From Nymphaea colorata (Eukaryota > Streptophyta > Magnoliopsida > Nymphaeales > Nymphaeaceae), in the NCBI RefSeq assembly GCF_008831285.2, contig NC_045146.1:1516001-1576000 (forward strand): a stretch of DNA of 60,000 nucleotides. Reading direction: 5' to 3'. Of the stretch, positions 1 to 11,531 are shown one piece after another. Made by a program: the position numbers and the translations under genes. Each line of letters opens with the position of its first letter. The first letter of the stretch is position 1. The notes below the pieces were generated by a model. That model worked only from the letters and a program-made list of their open reading frames with translations, was not told the origin of the DNA and did no database searches.

Positions 1-360
1 ATCGAATCACTCTTAAAAAATGATATTTATAAAGCCAAATCATAGAAAATTTACTTTAATAATTAATTTTAATGAATTTTGCTTTTGTCTGCTACCCCTT
101 CAATGAATATACTATTATCTTCATATACATTAATTTAGTATAAATCATATTTTAGTTCAAGTTATTTTTTTGAAAAAAAGTTTGATTTTTCTATTATTAT
201 CATTTTGATATTATAGGAGTTCTGTATCATTAAAAAATATTAGTAAAGTAAAACATGACCAGCTTAATGCATGTTCTTCATCAAATCATTCTTTAAATTT
301 AAATCTATAAAGTTAGATTACCAAAAAAAAAAAATGGGTGTAGTTTTTGTCACGTCTTTC

Positions 361-364
<4 letters not shown>

Positions 365-419
<55 letters not shown>
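365..419. repeat. (TA)n microsatellite
   Basis: About 55 bp of pure TA. The matching site in copy B (38189-38313) is about 125 bp, so the tract has changed length since the duplication. ORFs reading through it encode only Tyr-Ile repeats and are not genes. Confidence 0.95.
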
Positions 420-421
<2 letters not shown>

Positions 422-1211
422 TTCCAGTGTCTAATGTTCCAATTGACGTGGCTTTGTACTTTTGTGGTTTTAGTTATAATAGAATATCTTGTATCTTCGT
501 TATCCGTTGCTTACTGGCTGTCCTTAGTCTCGGTATTTTATTTATGATGAAGCAGAGACAAACCGACCAACCACTTGTCTTCTTTTCTTGCGAGGAAGTT
601 CACCCTTAAATAGTATCATGTTAGTTCAAGTGTTGGTTAACAGCAGGAATGCTAATAAAATGTGTTTGAAACCATTTATAAAACATTATATTTGAAATGA
701 GTTCGGACCTTTGGTTTAGTAGATTCCAACTCGCTTCTTAAAAGGTTAAACCAGAACAACTAATCACTTAACAATTTCATTTATAAACCATGAACATCTT
801 TCACAATCTCATACTAAATTTTTAGGGTGTTATATGATTTCAATGTTTCATTCCCGAAACAATTTGTACTATTCTCAATTTTTTATCTTTTTTTTTTTGT
901 GTACAATTGTTTCTTTTAATAAAAACACACTTAAACCTTTTACTTTTAAATTATATATAACTAAAAAAACACACAAATTTATCCTCCCTGAGAGGTTGAT
1001 CGCATGCTAAATAAATAGACCCACTATCCAAGTCGTCAACGTCTACCCTCCTCCGCATTATTCCTTCAGTTGGATAATTTTATTATTATGGAAATTATCA
1101 TTCACAATTTACTATTTCTAAAAATGGGCAAAAAGGACAAAATGAGCTAATAATTCTTGGTTCAATTATATGACTCTATCATTAAGGGATATTATCATGT
1201 TTACATACATA

Positions 1212-1410
1212 GAGGGAGACAAATTTCTTACCTTTGGGTACAATACTTGGTTTTGGTGTATTGAAGTGTTGTCCTCGCTAGAATTTAACTTGTGCTTCAT
1301 CAGTAACTTCTTTTTGAAAGTGACGCTCTTGACACTCAAAATAAACACTGACCGCCTATCAGCTCTTACCCGAAAACGATATCCCAATCTTTTGGTGACA
1401 TGTTACACAC
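1212..1410 (-). other. Conserved small ORF / exon-like segment in copy A
   Basis: The minus strand encodes a basic peptide (core residues FRVRADRRSVFILSVKSV, then SIHQNQVLYPK) followed directly by a GTAAG donor-like site. Copy B keeps the same frame at 39913-40128 with conservative changes. The peptide is not recognised. It could be a gene or transposon exon remnant, or chance conservation between recent copies. Confidence 0.3.
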
Positions 1411-2566
1411 CCAAGAAAAAGAAGAAGATAAAACTAACAAATCTTATAAATTATTGGACATGATGTCAAGTCATAACTTCTTAAAAGTGATATGTGCTCA
1501 TTTATTATTGTGGTGGTTTTATTTTCTCTTGTCTATTTATTTTAAAATTTAAAAAAAAGTCTCTGGGGCCTTTGAAAATGATTTCTAGCGGATCACGTGT
1601 ATATGTGGACCATGTAAAATCATCCACTTCTGTGTGCTTGAGTGTCGGCCCCAGAAACCCCAACCTAACCCAACCACTTCCATCGCGAGCCGCCCATCTT
1701 TGAGATGGACGGCGATCGCCGTCGCTACCTTAAACCCTTTGGTTTCTTCAGTGCCTTTGGTCCTCTTTTTTCTGCAAACACCAACTAAAATAATTGATGA
1801 GGTGCACGAGGGTCTGATTTTATGCAAAAGATGAATTTAAAATGTGCAAGTTTTTTTTTAAATATTCAACTCCATAAGTTTTAAGATACAAAGGTTACTA
1901 CTTTAATATGTAGATCGTTTGTTCTTTCAATTAACAATAATTTGAATCTTATTAGAAATTAAGGATACGAAATTTTGAAATTTAAAATTTGTAGATCTTA
2001 AAGCACCGGTAATCGTACATCAAAGCTTAAAAATTTATGAGTATTCGCATGCATTTGACTGTGCCAGTGAAATATGCTTTCCAAATAGATTTTGTAAATT
2101 TAATGGGATATCAGTGAAATAATTATACTTTTGAGATTCTTTTTCGTAAATCGTATACAATGATGTTAGAGATTTTGGATGATTTAAATTCAGCTACCGT
2201 TTAGATAATTCCTTCAAAAAAGAGCAGGTTTTTTAAAAAAAGAAGAGTTTTTTTAATTAGTTTTTAGAGTTTAGTTGGTATGGTTTGATGGCAGTGGTGT
2301 AGTCACATGTGGGCTGGCGTTGAGTAAATTTTTTTATTTTTGCATTGATGAATTTACATATTTACCTTTGTACATATATAGTTGCCTTTTCAGTTAATTT
2401 TTCTAGCTCCACCACTGGTCAAAGCATTTATATCTTTCGAAGGACTACTATACATAAATGAGCAAAAAATTGAATATATCAACAAAAAATTAAAAAACCC
2501 CGTGGGCAAACTGCCGACATGTGGGTCTGCTATTGACCTTCGATTAAGATGTCATTGATACAAGCC

Positions 2567-2805
2567 AATGACCCCTGAGAGAGCACATGTTGGCTTTCAA
2601 AATTTAACCTTTCAACCTCACACTCTTCACATTTTTCTCATACACTCCTCACCAAGTATGGTGAATCTTTTCCAAAGTAAAGTTATTAAAAAGCTCATAT
2701 TCTTTCTAACAAATTTCTTGTTCATGGCCTCATGGGTCGCTTTAATTGAGTGGACAGCCCCACTAAATGCAGCCTAACAAAAAGTTGACATTAGAACTAA
2801 TGTTC
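2567..2805. repeat. Insertion specific to copy A, with a related copy at about 4708-4800
   Basis: Copy B jumps straight across this ~240-bp stretch, so it was gained in A or lost in B. Its right part (catgggtc...tttaatt...gcagc...aaaaagttgacatt) recurs at 4708-4800. It is probably a small dispersed repeat. Terminal repeats were not resolved. Confidence 0.5.
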
Positions 2806-4650
2806 CTTTCAAAAAAATTACAGCAATGCTAATAAAGACATAAATAACAAGACATTGGCGATTCAAGCTCCTACTATTTCAGGATTTAGGGATGCTTCGA
2901 GACTTGTGTCAAATAATAAGTTATAGGAAAAGTTTAGGAATCGATGTCCAGAATTGGTTCCGCTATAAAGCTCACCTCAACATAGAGATTTATATACTTA
3001 TCTTTATTTTGGAAGATGAAGACGTGCCCATTTCTCTTCAAACAGTATGACTCAAGTAGTGTTTGTAGGTTTATGAGCTCACATTAGTATGGTCTTTTAC
3101 AAGTAAATAATCGTAACTATGAATTTTAGGTAATTATTATTCCTAATAATACAAGCACTTTAATGCCCAAAGCAACTAATTGTCATTAAATATTTTGTTG
3201 CTTATCAATCTCATCGTAATCAAAGTGAAGCGAGTGTGCTTATGAAAAGTGATGAGCAAATATAGGATAGGACTAAATGGTAGGAGTCAGCATTAATGGC
3301 ATATAATTGCAATTTCTCATTTCCATCATCGGTATACGCCGCAAGGTTATCAACTCACTCTGACTCTGCCGCCGCTTTGAGAGCCGCTTTCTCTCTAACT
3401 TTGAAGGTCAGACAAATAGTTCAAAGTGCTTACCAAAAGTGGCGAACAGTGTGTTAATCTTTAGATCAAGCACCGATATAGCTTTGAGCTATGGAACTCT
3501 TTTTCAAGCAGTGAGTTTTTCATGCCCATACCATTGACATGGGAAGACATATTCTCGCATTTTATTAGAAGGGCATTTCAGTAAAGTTTAAGATGGAAGG
3601 GTTTTCTATTTAATTATCTGGGTATTTTGATTATTTCTAGCTCATCCTTTGCTAGAGGCTATAACATATATCTCGCTCAACCCAGTGGCGAAGCCAGGAA
3701 TTTTTAGTTGTGAGCATGTGAATGTGAGACAAACTAAGTTTAAATTTCAAATTTTAAGGGGTATTCATATAAAAAACTGAAAATTAATGAAGTTTCTATA
3801 TGTAAATAAAGTAAATTTTTGTGATCTGGTGTAGCAGCTATAATATAGATCTGCCACCGTTTCCATCTACTAATCTTCTCACCTGCTAAGTTGTTTGTGT
3901 GGAAGATGTGTTGCCTAAATTAAATAGCTTTTCAGGAAATTTGTTTTGAACCAACATTTGCCTATTTTAAAAGCAACAAATTGTATTTTTATTGAAATAA
4001 TTTTCAAATGACTGAAATGCCCTTGTACTTAAAAAAACAGGCCCCTCTTGTAAAGCAAAACTAAAAAAAATAGAAAATTGTTTGTTTTCTAAAAAGACTG
4101 AAATGCCCATCATACAAAACTATATGAAGAGTCTAACATGCATGCATGCAGGTGAAGCTTTGCTTTACCTGAAAAATAAAAAGTAGAGAGATAAACTGAC
4201 TGTAAAAGTTTCACATTCACCACTTGGTGTTAGGTCCTAAGATTACCCAAATGCCCATCATGGTTGGGAAAGGAACACTCTCCCTTTAAGGGCAATTATG
4301 GAATTTTTTATTTCCCTTAAGTGATGGACATTAAAATTACTTTGCTTCTCAATTATTGAAATTTCCTATACTTGAGGAACAATATGTTTTTTTTTCATTT
4401 AAATCTTATAGACATAGTCTTCTATATTTGTTTTTTTAAGTAAAAAGGCTTTCGATCATATAATGCTGATGTAAATAACAGCACTTTAATATCTTCAGTA
4501 ACAAACCAACCACAATAAACAATTTTCAAAGTTGAAATTAAGTAGGTTCTGGAATATCATCTATATCAAATCTTTAAACAAATTGAAATTTATATGTAAA
4601 GCCTGGTTACAAAAGTACAAAATCCAGCTGCAATTTTCACATTATACATA

Positions 4651-5158
4651 TGTAAAGCCTGATTTTTGCATTTCTCCATGCAGGTTTAGAAGAGAACTCT
4701 TCGGGCCTCTCATGGGTCACTTTAATTTCCAATCCACTCAAGATGGCCTCTTCAAATGCAATGCAGCAAAAAGTTGACATTTGAACTATTCTTTCTTTAA
4801 AAAAGTTATATATGAGGTTGGAATAGGGCTCGGCTGGGGCAAGTCGGGTTCCGACTAGCACAAAGTCCTTGTTGAGAGCCCAAAGGCTGACCCACTTAAT
4901 TATCGGATTGGGCCCGACCATCAACTTTATACCTGTCGGGTAATCGTTCGATGTCCACCTATATTTGAAACTCATAATATTTCATATCTTAATATTCAAA
5001 AACCTCAGCGATGTGCCAACAGTTTTTAAGGCTGCCATCGAGGACACGTGAAGAGTTTATAAGAGTATCATCAGTGACACATGAAAAGTTTTTAATGGAG
5101 TCATCAGTGATGCACCAAATGCTTTCAAGGGAGCCGATTGTTAATGTCATATGTCGAG

Positions 5159-5159
<1 letters not shown>
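4651..5159. other. Intergenic; GC-rich transposon-like fragment
   Basis: No gene is seen. Positions 4815-4950 contain CGGGT/GGGCCCGAC words resembling the subterminal parts of the hAT-like elements at 34324-34902 and 43306-43554, suggesting an old fragment of such an element. Confidence 0.4.
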
Positions 5160-5229
<70 letters not shown>

Positions 5230-5242
5230 AGAGAGAGAGAGA
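5160..5242. repeat. (TA)n-(GA)n compound microsatellite
   Basis: About 68 bp of TA followed by about 15 bp of GA. The Tyr-Ile ORFs on both strands across it are artefacts. Confidence 0.95.
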
Positions 5243-6628
5243 ACAATTGTTTATAACAGTCATTCATCATCAAATGTTGCATAAACATAAAACAACTAAA
5301 AGACCTGCCTCTTTCCTGATTGATGGCATATATTTTTAACCTGTTTATGGGACATACGAAAAGGAGGGAAGGTGTTTCAATAAAAAAATAACACGTTTTT
5401 AGCATATAAAAAAATGTGACGAAGGCCCTCACCATCAGATTTCAACAGCTAACTTGCCTTACAGTTCCATTTCTTTCAGTTTTGTGGAACTACTAATGTT
5501 TTGTTACTCATTTCTCTCATGCCTTCTTTATCTGATAATGTGAAGTAGCATTCACCTTCACTTTTATTTGAACAGGAAAGTAATCAATTTACATTTTGAG
5601 CAGAATTTTTTTATTTCAATTAGTTGGAGGCCTTAATTGTTGATTTCAATTATAAAAAGTGCAGCCCTGTGCTGGAGCTATGGCACACGGACACGGCTAA
5701 ATTGCCCACGTACTCGTGTCGACATGCGGAAGCTGCTAGAAGAGGTGTCATGTTAGATAAGGAAGGCGATGAAATTACCTACAAGAGCTTCTATAATAAA
5801 TCTCAAGACACTATTATCATTCCGTCACAAAGAAAGGAAACTTAAATACCTTAACACGTTCAAGGCAATCATAATTGGCAAACAGTTTAACCAAGTGAAA
5901 GATGCGTCTGATGGAATACAGTAAAAGAGGTCCTGATTCTTCCGAACCACATAAGTTGTTCATATCCTATTGTTTTCATATTTATACGAGTTAGGTGTCT
6001 CCCTGAACTATACACATAATTTTTTCAAGGTCTATATACCGCTAGTTTGCCTATAAGAGATGAAATCAAGGCCAAACCTTGTCAATTTTCTTGATTTGAA
6101 TTTGCTTTTGTTGTAATAGGGGGTCCACTTGGGCCGCAAGCTGTTGCCTTGACCTCTTTTATGTTATTGGTTAAGCCCTAGCAAAATTGCACACACCAAG
6201 TATTTATTGCTCTATTTAAATAAAATATGTGTTTATCATTTTGGATTTAGTAGTTGGAAAATTCAATGTGGGATATATTGTTCTCCCTCTTTCTGTCAGT
6301 GTCAATGCTTGTTAGTAGAATCAAACAATTTAAATGAAAAAAGAAGAATGCCATCCGTGCTATTACTTGTATTTTTCCTTCACCTCTGTCCTTTCTTTCC
6401 TCATATGTGCCCAGCTGAAAGTTGGCCAATAGTCTGTCAAGTTAAAAAGTCTTATCAGGACAAGTCCGGACTAGCCAGTTCATGTTGCCCAGCTGAAATG
6501 AAATCATCAAAATAATTAAATTATTCAACATGTACTGTTACACAAGCAATCAAAGACGTGAACTATCACTATGAATCAACCCAACCACATAATGTATACA
6601 CACATGCAGACACAAATATATGGACATG

Positions 6629-6667
<39 letters not shown>

Positions 6668-7199
6668 TTAAAGACAATTTAATATCTGGAAGATCAGACA
6701 TGATAAATTTCCTATCCTATATATCTATATAGTGTAAAAAAGAGTATCTAACGTATGCAGCAATTAACCTACATAACTCAATTGAGCAACAAATCCCATG
6801 TCCGATTCCATAACAAATTTCACCTGAACCATGCAAATTATTTCTCAAAATGTACGTGCAGATTTCATGACAGATTTAGTGTATCTCATAGATAAGCCAT
6901 AGAGTAGATGTAAACATGTTCACTAAAAATGAAAAGCAAAAAGACATATCAGAACTCTGTCGACCATGACCTGAGACATCAAATAAAAGTGAAAGAGCGT
7001 GCTGCACGTGCTGGCAGCATTCAGGTTGCAGAGAGAGAGAGAGAGAGAGAGAATGTGGAGGCTTTCATTTTTTTTATCCTTATAATTTTTATTACAAAAT
7101 GTGAAATCAGACTCGTTGTCTGAGTTCTGGACAAAAGGACCGATTGTGATTTTGATTGAGTTGGCTACATGGTCGATGCAAATCAGGTATACATCCAGC
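5243..7199. other. Intergenic, no supported gene
   Basis: AT-rich DNA with short unrelated ORFs. It contains (TA)n at 6631-6663 and (GA)n near 7030-7052. A CACGGACACGG/CCCACGTACTCGTGTC patch near 5680-5725 looks like decayed repeat. No coding region or RNA gene is recognised. Confidence 0.5.
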
Positions 7200-7325
7200 C
7201 TTCAAAAAAAATGTTCAGGAGGTCCTGGCTGCACCAGGTGCAGTTGGCCTTTTTTTGCGGCAGCCAAGCTGCACCTGCACCCAAGCTGTGTTGATGCAGG
7301 TGGGGTGGACCATATACAGTTTATG
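7200..7325. repeat. Fragment resembling the right end of the adjacent hAT-like element
   Basis: This stretch, rich in GCACCTGCACCC and GTTGATGCAGGT, resembles 9090-9165 (GCACCCACACCCGCGTTG, CAACGCGGGT) in the same orientation. A piece of a related element may sit directly beside the one at 7337-9181. The alignment is by eye and gapped. Confidence 0.35.
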
Positions 7326-7336
7326 TTACCAAGGTG

Positions 7337-9181
7337 CAGGGTGCGGCACATCTCCAAAAATTTAGGTGGGTGAGAGAATTTATTAGTATTATTAATATAT
7401 AATAATAATAATAATAATATATAATATATATGACAGAATTGTCTATGAACCACAAAATTATTAAATAACAAAATCAAAATTGTAATTTGCTAATCATGAT
7501 ATCATTATCAATCATCAATTCAACAAGAAATATACTCTAGTTTTGATCCTACAAATGTAACTTCACAGTATCCACATACAAAATGCACATTTCCACCACC
7601 ACTGCCTACATCTTTAGTGACTGCTTTCATTTCTTTCCTAGTGGTTGTTCTTCAGTTGCGTATGCTTCACCAGGCACCAGAGGTAGTGTAGAAGACTTTG
7701 AAACATTAATATCATCCACATTCACACTAGATGAAGAACCTACTGCAGGAGAATCTGAAACATTTCCTTTCCTTTTGTTTGCCATCTTTTATAATTTTAC
7801 CTTCAAAATGAAAAATTTCAAATATAACAAATTTAATGGGTCAGTTGCACAAATTTAGTTCAACTTTACGAATAGATAGTCTGCATAGTTCACTTTCAGT
7901 CATAAATGGACAAATGCACATGCACTTGAATAACACAAGTACACATTACATTACACAACTTGATTCACGGTAAAACAAAAATAATAAGTTAATAACAACA
8001 ATCTAAGAGCAGCGGAGAAACAACCTAAGAGCGGCGTTGCGGCTATCAAAGATAGTAAAGGTATCACTTCATCAATATAAAACAAAAGAAATAAGAAACA
8101 ACATAGAGGATGCTCGACAATTTTTCTCAATGTAGCATAACTGAAACCAGGAAAAGAAGACCAATGATGACCCTGCATTAACAATTTAACACACATATGT
8201 TTCTCACTTCACATAAGCCAAAGTAGCTATCAAGCAAGTGCCGGTTTCATTAACACATTTTAAGAGCTAATGAACATTACTCTGGCTTACAGAATTAAAC
8301 AGAAGCCTAGATGTTCACATAAGCCAAGAATATATACACAGCTATGCTGCCTGTGGCAGAGAGAGACGAGACAGAACAGAGAGAAATCAAAATCGAAGCG
8401 CGATATCAGAATCAAAAAATAAAAAGTAAAAAAAAATACTGCTGCAAAGTGTGTGGGCCTCATGTAGCAGAAGCTCATTATTTGTGAAAAGGGATGCATA
8501 CAATAATTAATAGAATAACCAAGTCTGAAAAAATAAAACCAGACATCAGATGAATTGCCACAGATGGTTGATTGGACGATTACCAAATGAAACAGACAAA
8601 GAGGGACGAAGAAGAGGAAACAAGGAAAGAGGGTTAGCGAAGAAGATGAAACATGGAAAGAGGAAATAGGGAAAAAAAAAAGCCAGATGGTTAGATCCCT
8701 CCGGCAGAAAATATAATTGAAAATGGTGGAGGGAGACAGACGATTGGAGAAAACCGAAAAATCTGATATAAACACTTGAAGCACAGCTCAAACTTGAACT
8801 AACTTGATGCCACTGGTGGAGGTAGAGATTGGAGAGAGCAGCGGACGCCAGTCATCGGACGGAGAGGAAGCTGCCGATGGAAGAGACGATCGCAGGAGAG
8901 AGAGAGAGAGGAGCGGCAAGGGGTGAAGTCTCGAGTCATGCCCTATCGACTTTGTTAAAAATAAAAACCAAAAAAACCCAAAAAATGGACTGAAATAGAC
9001 CGACTCGCTTTTTACTGCATCCGACTTGCGTTTCATGCGAGTCGGGTGCGTGTCGAGAAAGGACTATTTTAGTTGGGTGCGGCTGACCGCACCCAACTCA
9101 CCTTTGACTTCGTTTGGTGCGAATCTGGGTCGCACCCACACCCGCGTTGCGTCAACGCGGGTTCAAAAACGGCGCACCCTG
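7337..9181 (-). mobile_element. Internally deleted hAT-like element
   Basis: The left end reads CAGGGTGCG and the right end CGCACCCTG, giving a 9-bp terminal inverted repeat. Palindromic CACCC/GGGTG words lie inside the right end. The minus strand carries a transposase start and BED-finger remnant at about 7495-7785, close to the opposite terminus, so most of the transposase has been lost. No 8-bp target duplication is visible at the chosen ends, so they may be off or the flanks may have decayed. The hAT assignment is inferred from the finger and the terminal style. Confidence 0.45.
7495..7785 (-). pseudogene. hAT transposase N-terminus with BED-type zinc finger (broken)
   Basis: From an ATG at 7785 the minus strand reads a Ser/Val-rich leader (MANKRKGNVSDS...) ending in a stop after about 52 codons. 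Another frame then continues with GGGN-(5)-CGYCEVTF-GS, which matches the core of the BED zinc finger at the start of plant hAT transposases (GGGN, CxxC, F.GS). The expected His ligands and the whole catalytic RNase-H-like domain are missing. It is therefore a frameshifted, 3'-deleted remnant. The family call rests on the short finger motif. Confidence 0.45.
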
Positions 9182-11230
9182 GTGACTTAGTATACAGTAC
9201 CCATGTAACTTGGTATCTGTGTCACATGGGTTTGTACAATATGAAGTGTTCATATGTTACACCTTGAAAACAATTAAAAAGTGATCTTCTTTTTTTAATT
9301 TAAAGCACAGTCACAAATATCACAAGATTAAAAAAAAAAAAAAACTCAGGATATTTGCAAGAAAGACAAGTGAAGTGAAAATGTCGGGCAATTTTGAAAA
9401 TGTCCGAAAATTTGAATATCTTGCAATTTTCTTGCTAATTTTTTCGCAAATTTTTGGTGACTTTTTTGTTTTTTTTTGTTCACACTATTTTATTTTTCTA
9501 TTTTTTGGAAATTTTATGTGAATTTTAAATTTTAAAAATTAAATTGCAATGTTTTGTGTTACATTACGATTCATTAGTGACTTATAATCACTTTGTGCCC
9601 AACCTATGTGGGTTATGTTACACATTTCACATCTGGTGCAGGTGCTGATGCTAGCGCAGAGCATTCTTAAAAACCTGGGTGTGGAGACGCCATGGTACAT
9701 ATATAGCACCATGGTACGTATATAGCAACAAGAATGCTTTAAGAAAACACACATATATTCATGATTTATATTAACAAAATATAAATTATTAAACAAGAAA
9801 TACCAAAATAATCCAAAAAAATGAAACATGAGTTTGTTGTGGTCAACCCATGTCATGTACTCCCATCTGAATCCAGCCATGTTGATACGGGTTCAGTGCC
9901 CTTCCATGTGTGTTCATATGGCATAGCGTGACAAAATAATATATATGTAGGTCATTCTCGTCTCCGCAACAACCTTTTCCATGGTCAGCAGTTGCTTGCA
10001 GGATTCTTTCTTTTAATAAGAAGGAAAACTGTTTTCTTAATAAGAGGAAGGCATAAAATAACGAAGGTACTGAAGGTACAAAATAACAATTTTACGGTTG
10101 GGAAAACACACATGCACCCGTATAAACAAGGGCTTTGATGAAAATCGTGAAGTTATATTTAAATTAGTCTGACCTAAATCAGATCCAAAACGTAACCATC
10201 TGTGTCAAAGTACTTGTGTCCACTACTTGTCGTCTTCCAGACTGTCATGAATATGTGGATTGTGGACCTAACTGGTCTACCTAATAACCTATGTTGCTTA
10301 TCTGACCATATGTTAGAATGACCTAAAAGCCTACTAACTGGTACAACAAGTGGGGATTTATTGATCTGGCTGGCTAACTGATTAGCTCGATTAATGGACT
10401 AGTAGGTCGATTAAGCATTGAAGTTAACAATATAGGCCTTTAGGGTTATTTTACATAGGTGTGCCTAAGCAGCTACTGCACCTTTGTCAATCCTAGTGCT
10501 GGTGTTTTTCTGACACAACACGTTCGGTATGGTATGGTAAACCAATCCAGACTAAAGCTGATCATTTTAAATGTGCACTTGACTAAACTAGCCCTAACAC
10601 AAAACGTTTATAGTGACTTAAATGTAAACATAGATAAATAAAGTTATTAAACAGTTAATTAACTATATAACTGATTATATATATATAAAACATGTCTTTG
10701 CCGAACCTTACCCTTTTTTTTTTTTAAATTGCCGTATCCCACACCTGGCATCCGTACCCACACTAGCACCCATGTGATATTTGGGGGGTCTTTTATAACA
10801 AGAACTTCTAGGAATGTGTCACAATTTTTGAGACATTCATGGAACACCGCAGTCCAACCAAATGCCTCCTTAAAGTACTTACTTGCCACATGTAAATACG
10901 TGTTTCCTCCAATACTATATCTTGCTCTATATACTATGCTGCTGGACACAACGAAAAGGCAGTTTTCTTTTCTGAAAACTTGGAGTGCTCCTCCTGCCTG
11001 CAATGTAGAGAAAAGCAAATGGTTTACTTTGATGGCTGCATCTGGAATTTAGTTTAATTTGGGTAGGGCTATTGAACATCTGGGTATGATGTGTATCCTG
11101 CAGTAGTCTCTTTACTATGTTTGCTGCATCACTGTGCTATTTTATGTATTAGATTCTTATTCTAAATACAACTTGATATTATCATGTTCTTTTTTTCTTT
11201 GATCAGCATCTTAATTGATGATGTGTTTAG
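9182..11230. other. Intergenic, no supported gene
   Basis: AT-rich DNA. A patch at 9588-9905 has GGTGCAGGTGCTGATG and GATACGGGTTCAG words like those in the preceding hAT-like element and may be another fragment. A 119-codon minus ORF at 10659-11018 has no recognisable domain. I searched for upstream exons of the NDUFAF3-like gene here and did not find them. Confidence 0.5.
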
Positions 11231-11531
11231 ATATTCTGATTCTGGGCTGTGGAGGAAATATTCAGCCGGTTGGTCCAGAACTACGGCAATTCGTTTGGTC
11301 CATTGGCATGAAATTAGAAGCTGTTGACTCGGTATGGACTTCCAGCCTTCTTTGTCCTTGGAAATTTCCTGCCCCATCTTTCAACATTGGTCTTTTCATG
11401 TCATAATAACAACTTGTATTCTTTTTCCCATGCCATTTGGATAGAGAAACGCTGCATCTACATACAATATATTGAATGAAGAACGGCGCTTGGTGGCTGC
11501 TGCAGTTCTTCCGTATGGAGCTCAGGACTGA
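11231..11531 (+). CDS. NDUFAF3/DUF498 (Mth938-like) family, last two exons
   Basis: Two exons read cleanly. The first (11231-11331, after a TTTAG acceptor) encodes DILILGCGG then IQPVGPELRQF then GMKLEAVDS. The second (11445-11531, between ..GATAG and the stop) encodes RNAASTYNILNEERR then LVAAAVLPYGAQD. The intron is GTATGG...GATAG and the phase is preserved across it. This is the C-terminal half of the DUF498/NDUFAF3 fold, whose animal members assist assembly of mitochondrial complex I. The N-terminal exons were not found in the preceding 2 kb. It is either a gene with a long upstream intron or a 5'-truncated copy. The two exons themselves show no lesion. Confidence 0.7.

Larger units (their letters stand above)
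1..4650. repeat. Segmental duplication, copy A (non-coding)
   Basis: This AT-rich segment is collinear with 37828-42655. Base 4 of the window aligns with 37831, and the match runs, with small indels, to the shared stretch just before 4650. No convincing gene is inside. It holds a (TA)n tract at 365-419, a G-box-like CACGTG near 1595 and a GC-richer patch at 1560-1830 that is kept in both copies. Relative to copy B it has extra DNA at about 2000-2425 and 2567-2805. The left boundary lies outside the window. Confidence 0.9.

Noticed and set aside
347-547. ORFs rich in Tyr-Ile across TA tracts (also 5011-5256, 4989-5435 and 38089-38343)
   Set aside because: They exist only because (TA)n translates without stops; no protein-like sequence flanks them.
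7200-7345. CACCTGCACC words as a CRISPR-like or tandem array
   Set aside because: The spacing is irregular and the words are imperfect palindromes typical of hAT subterminal DNA.
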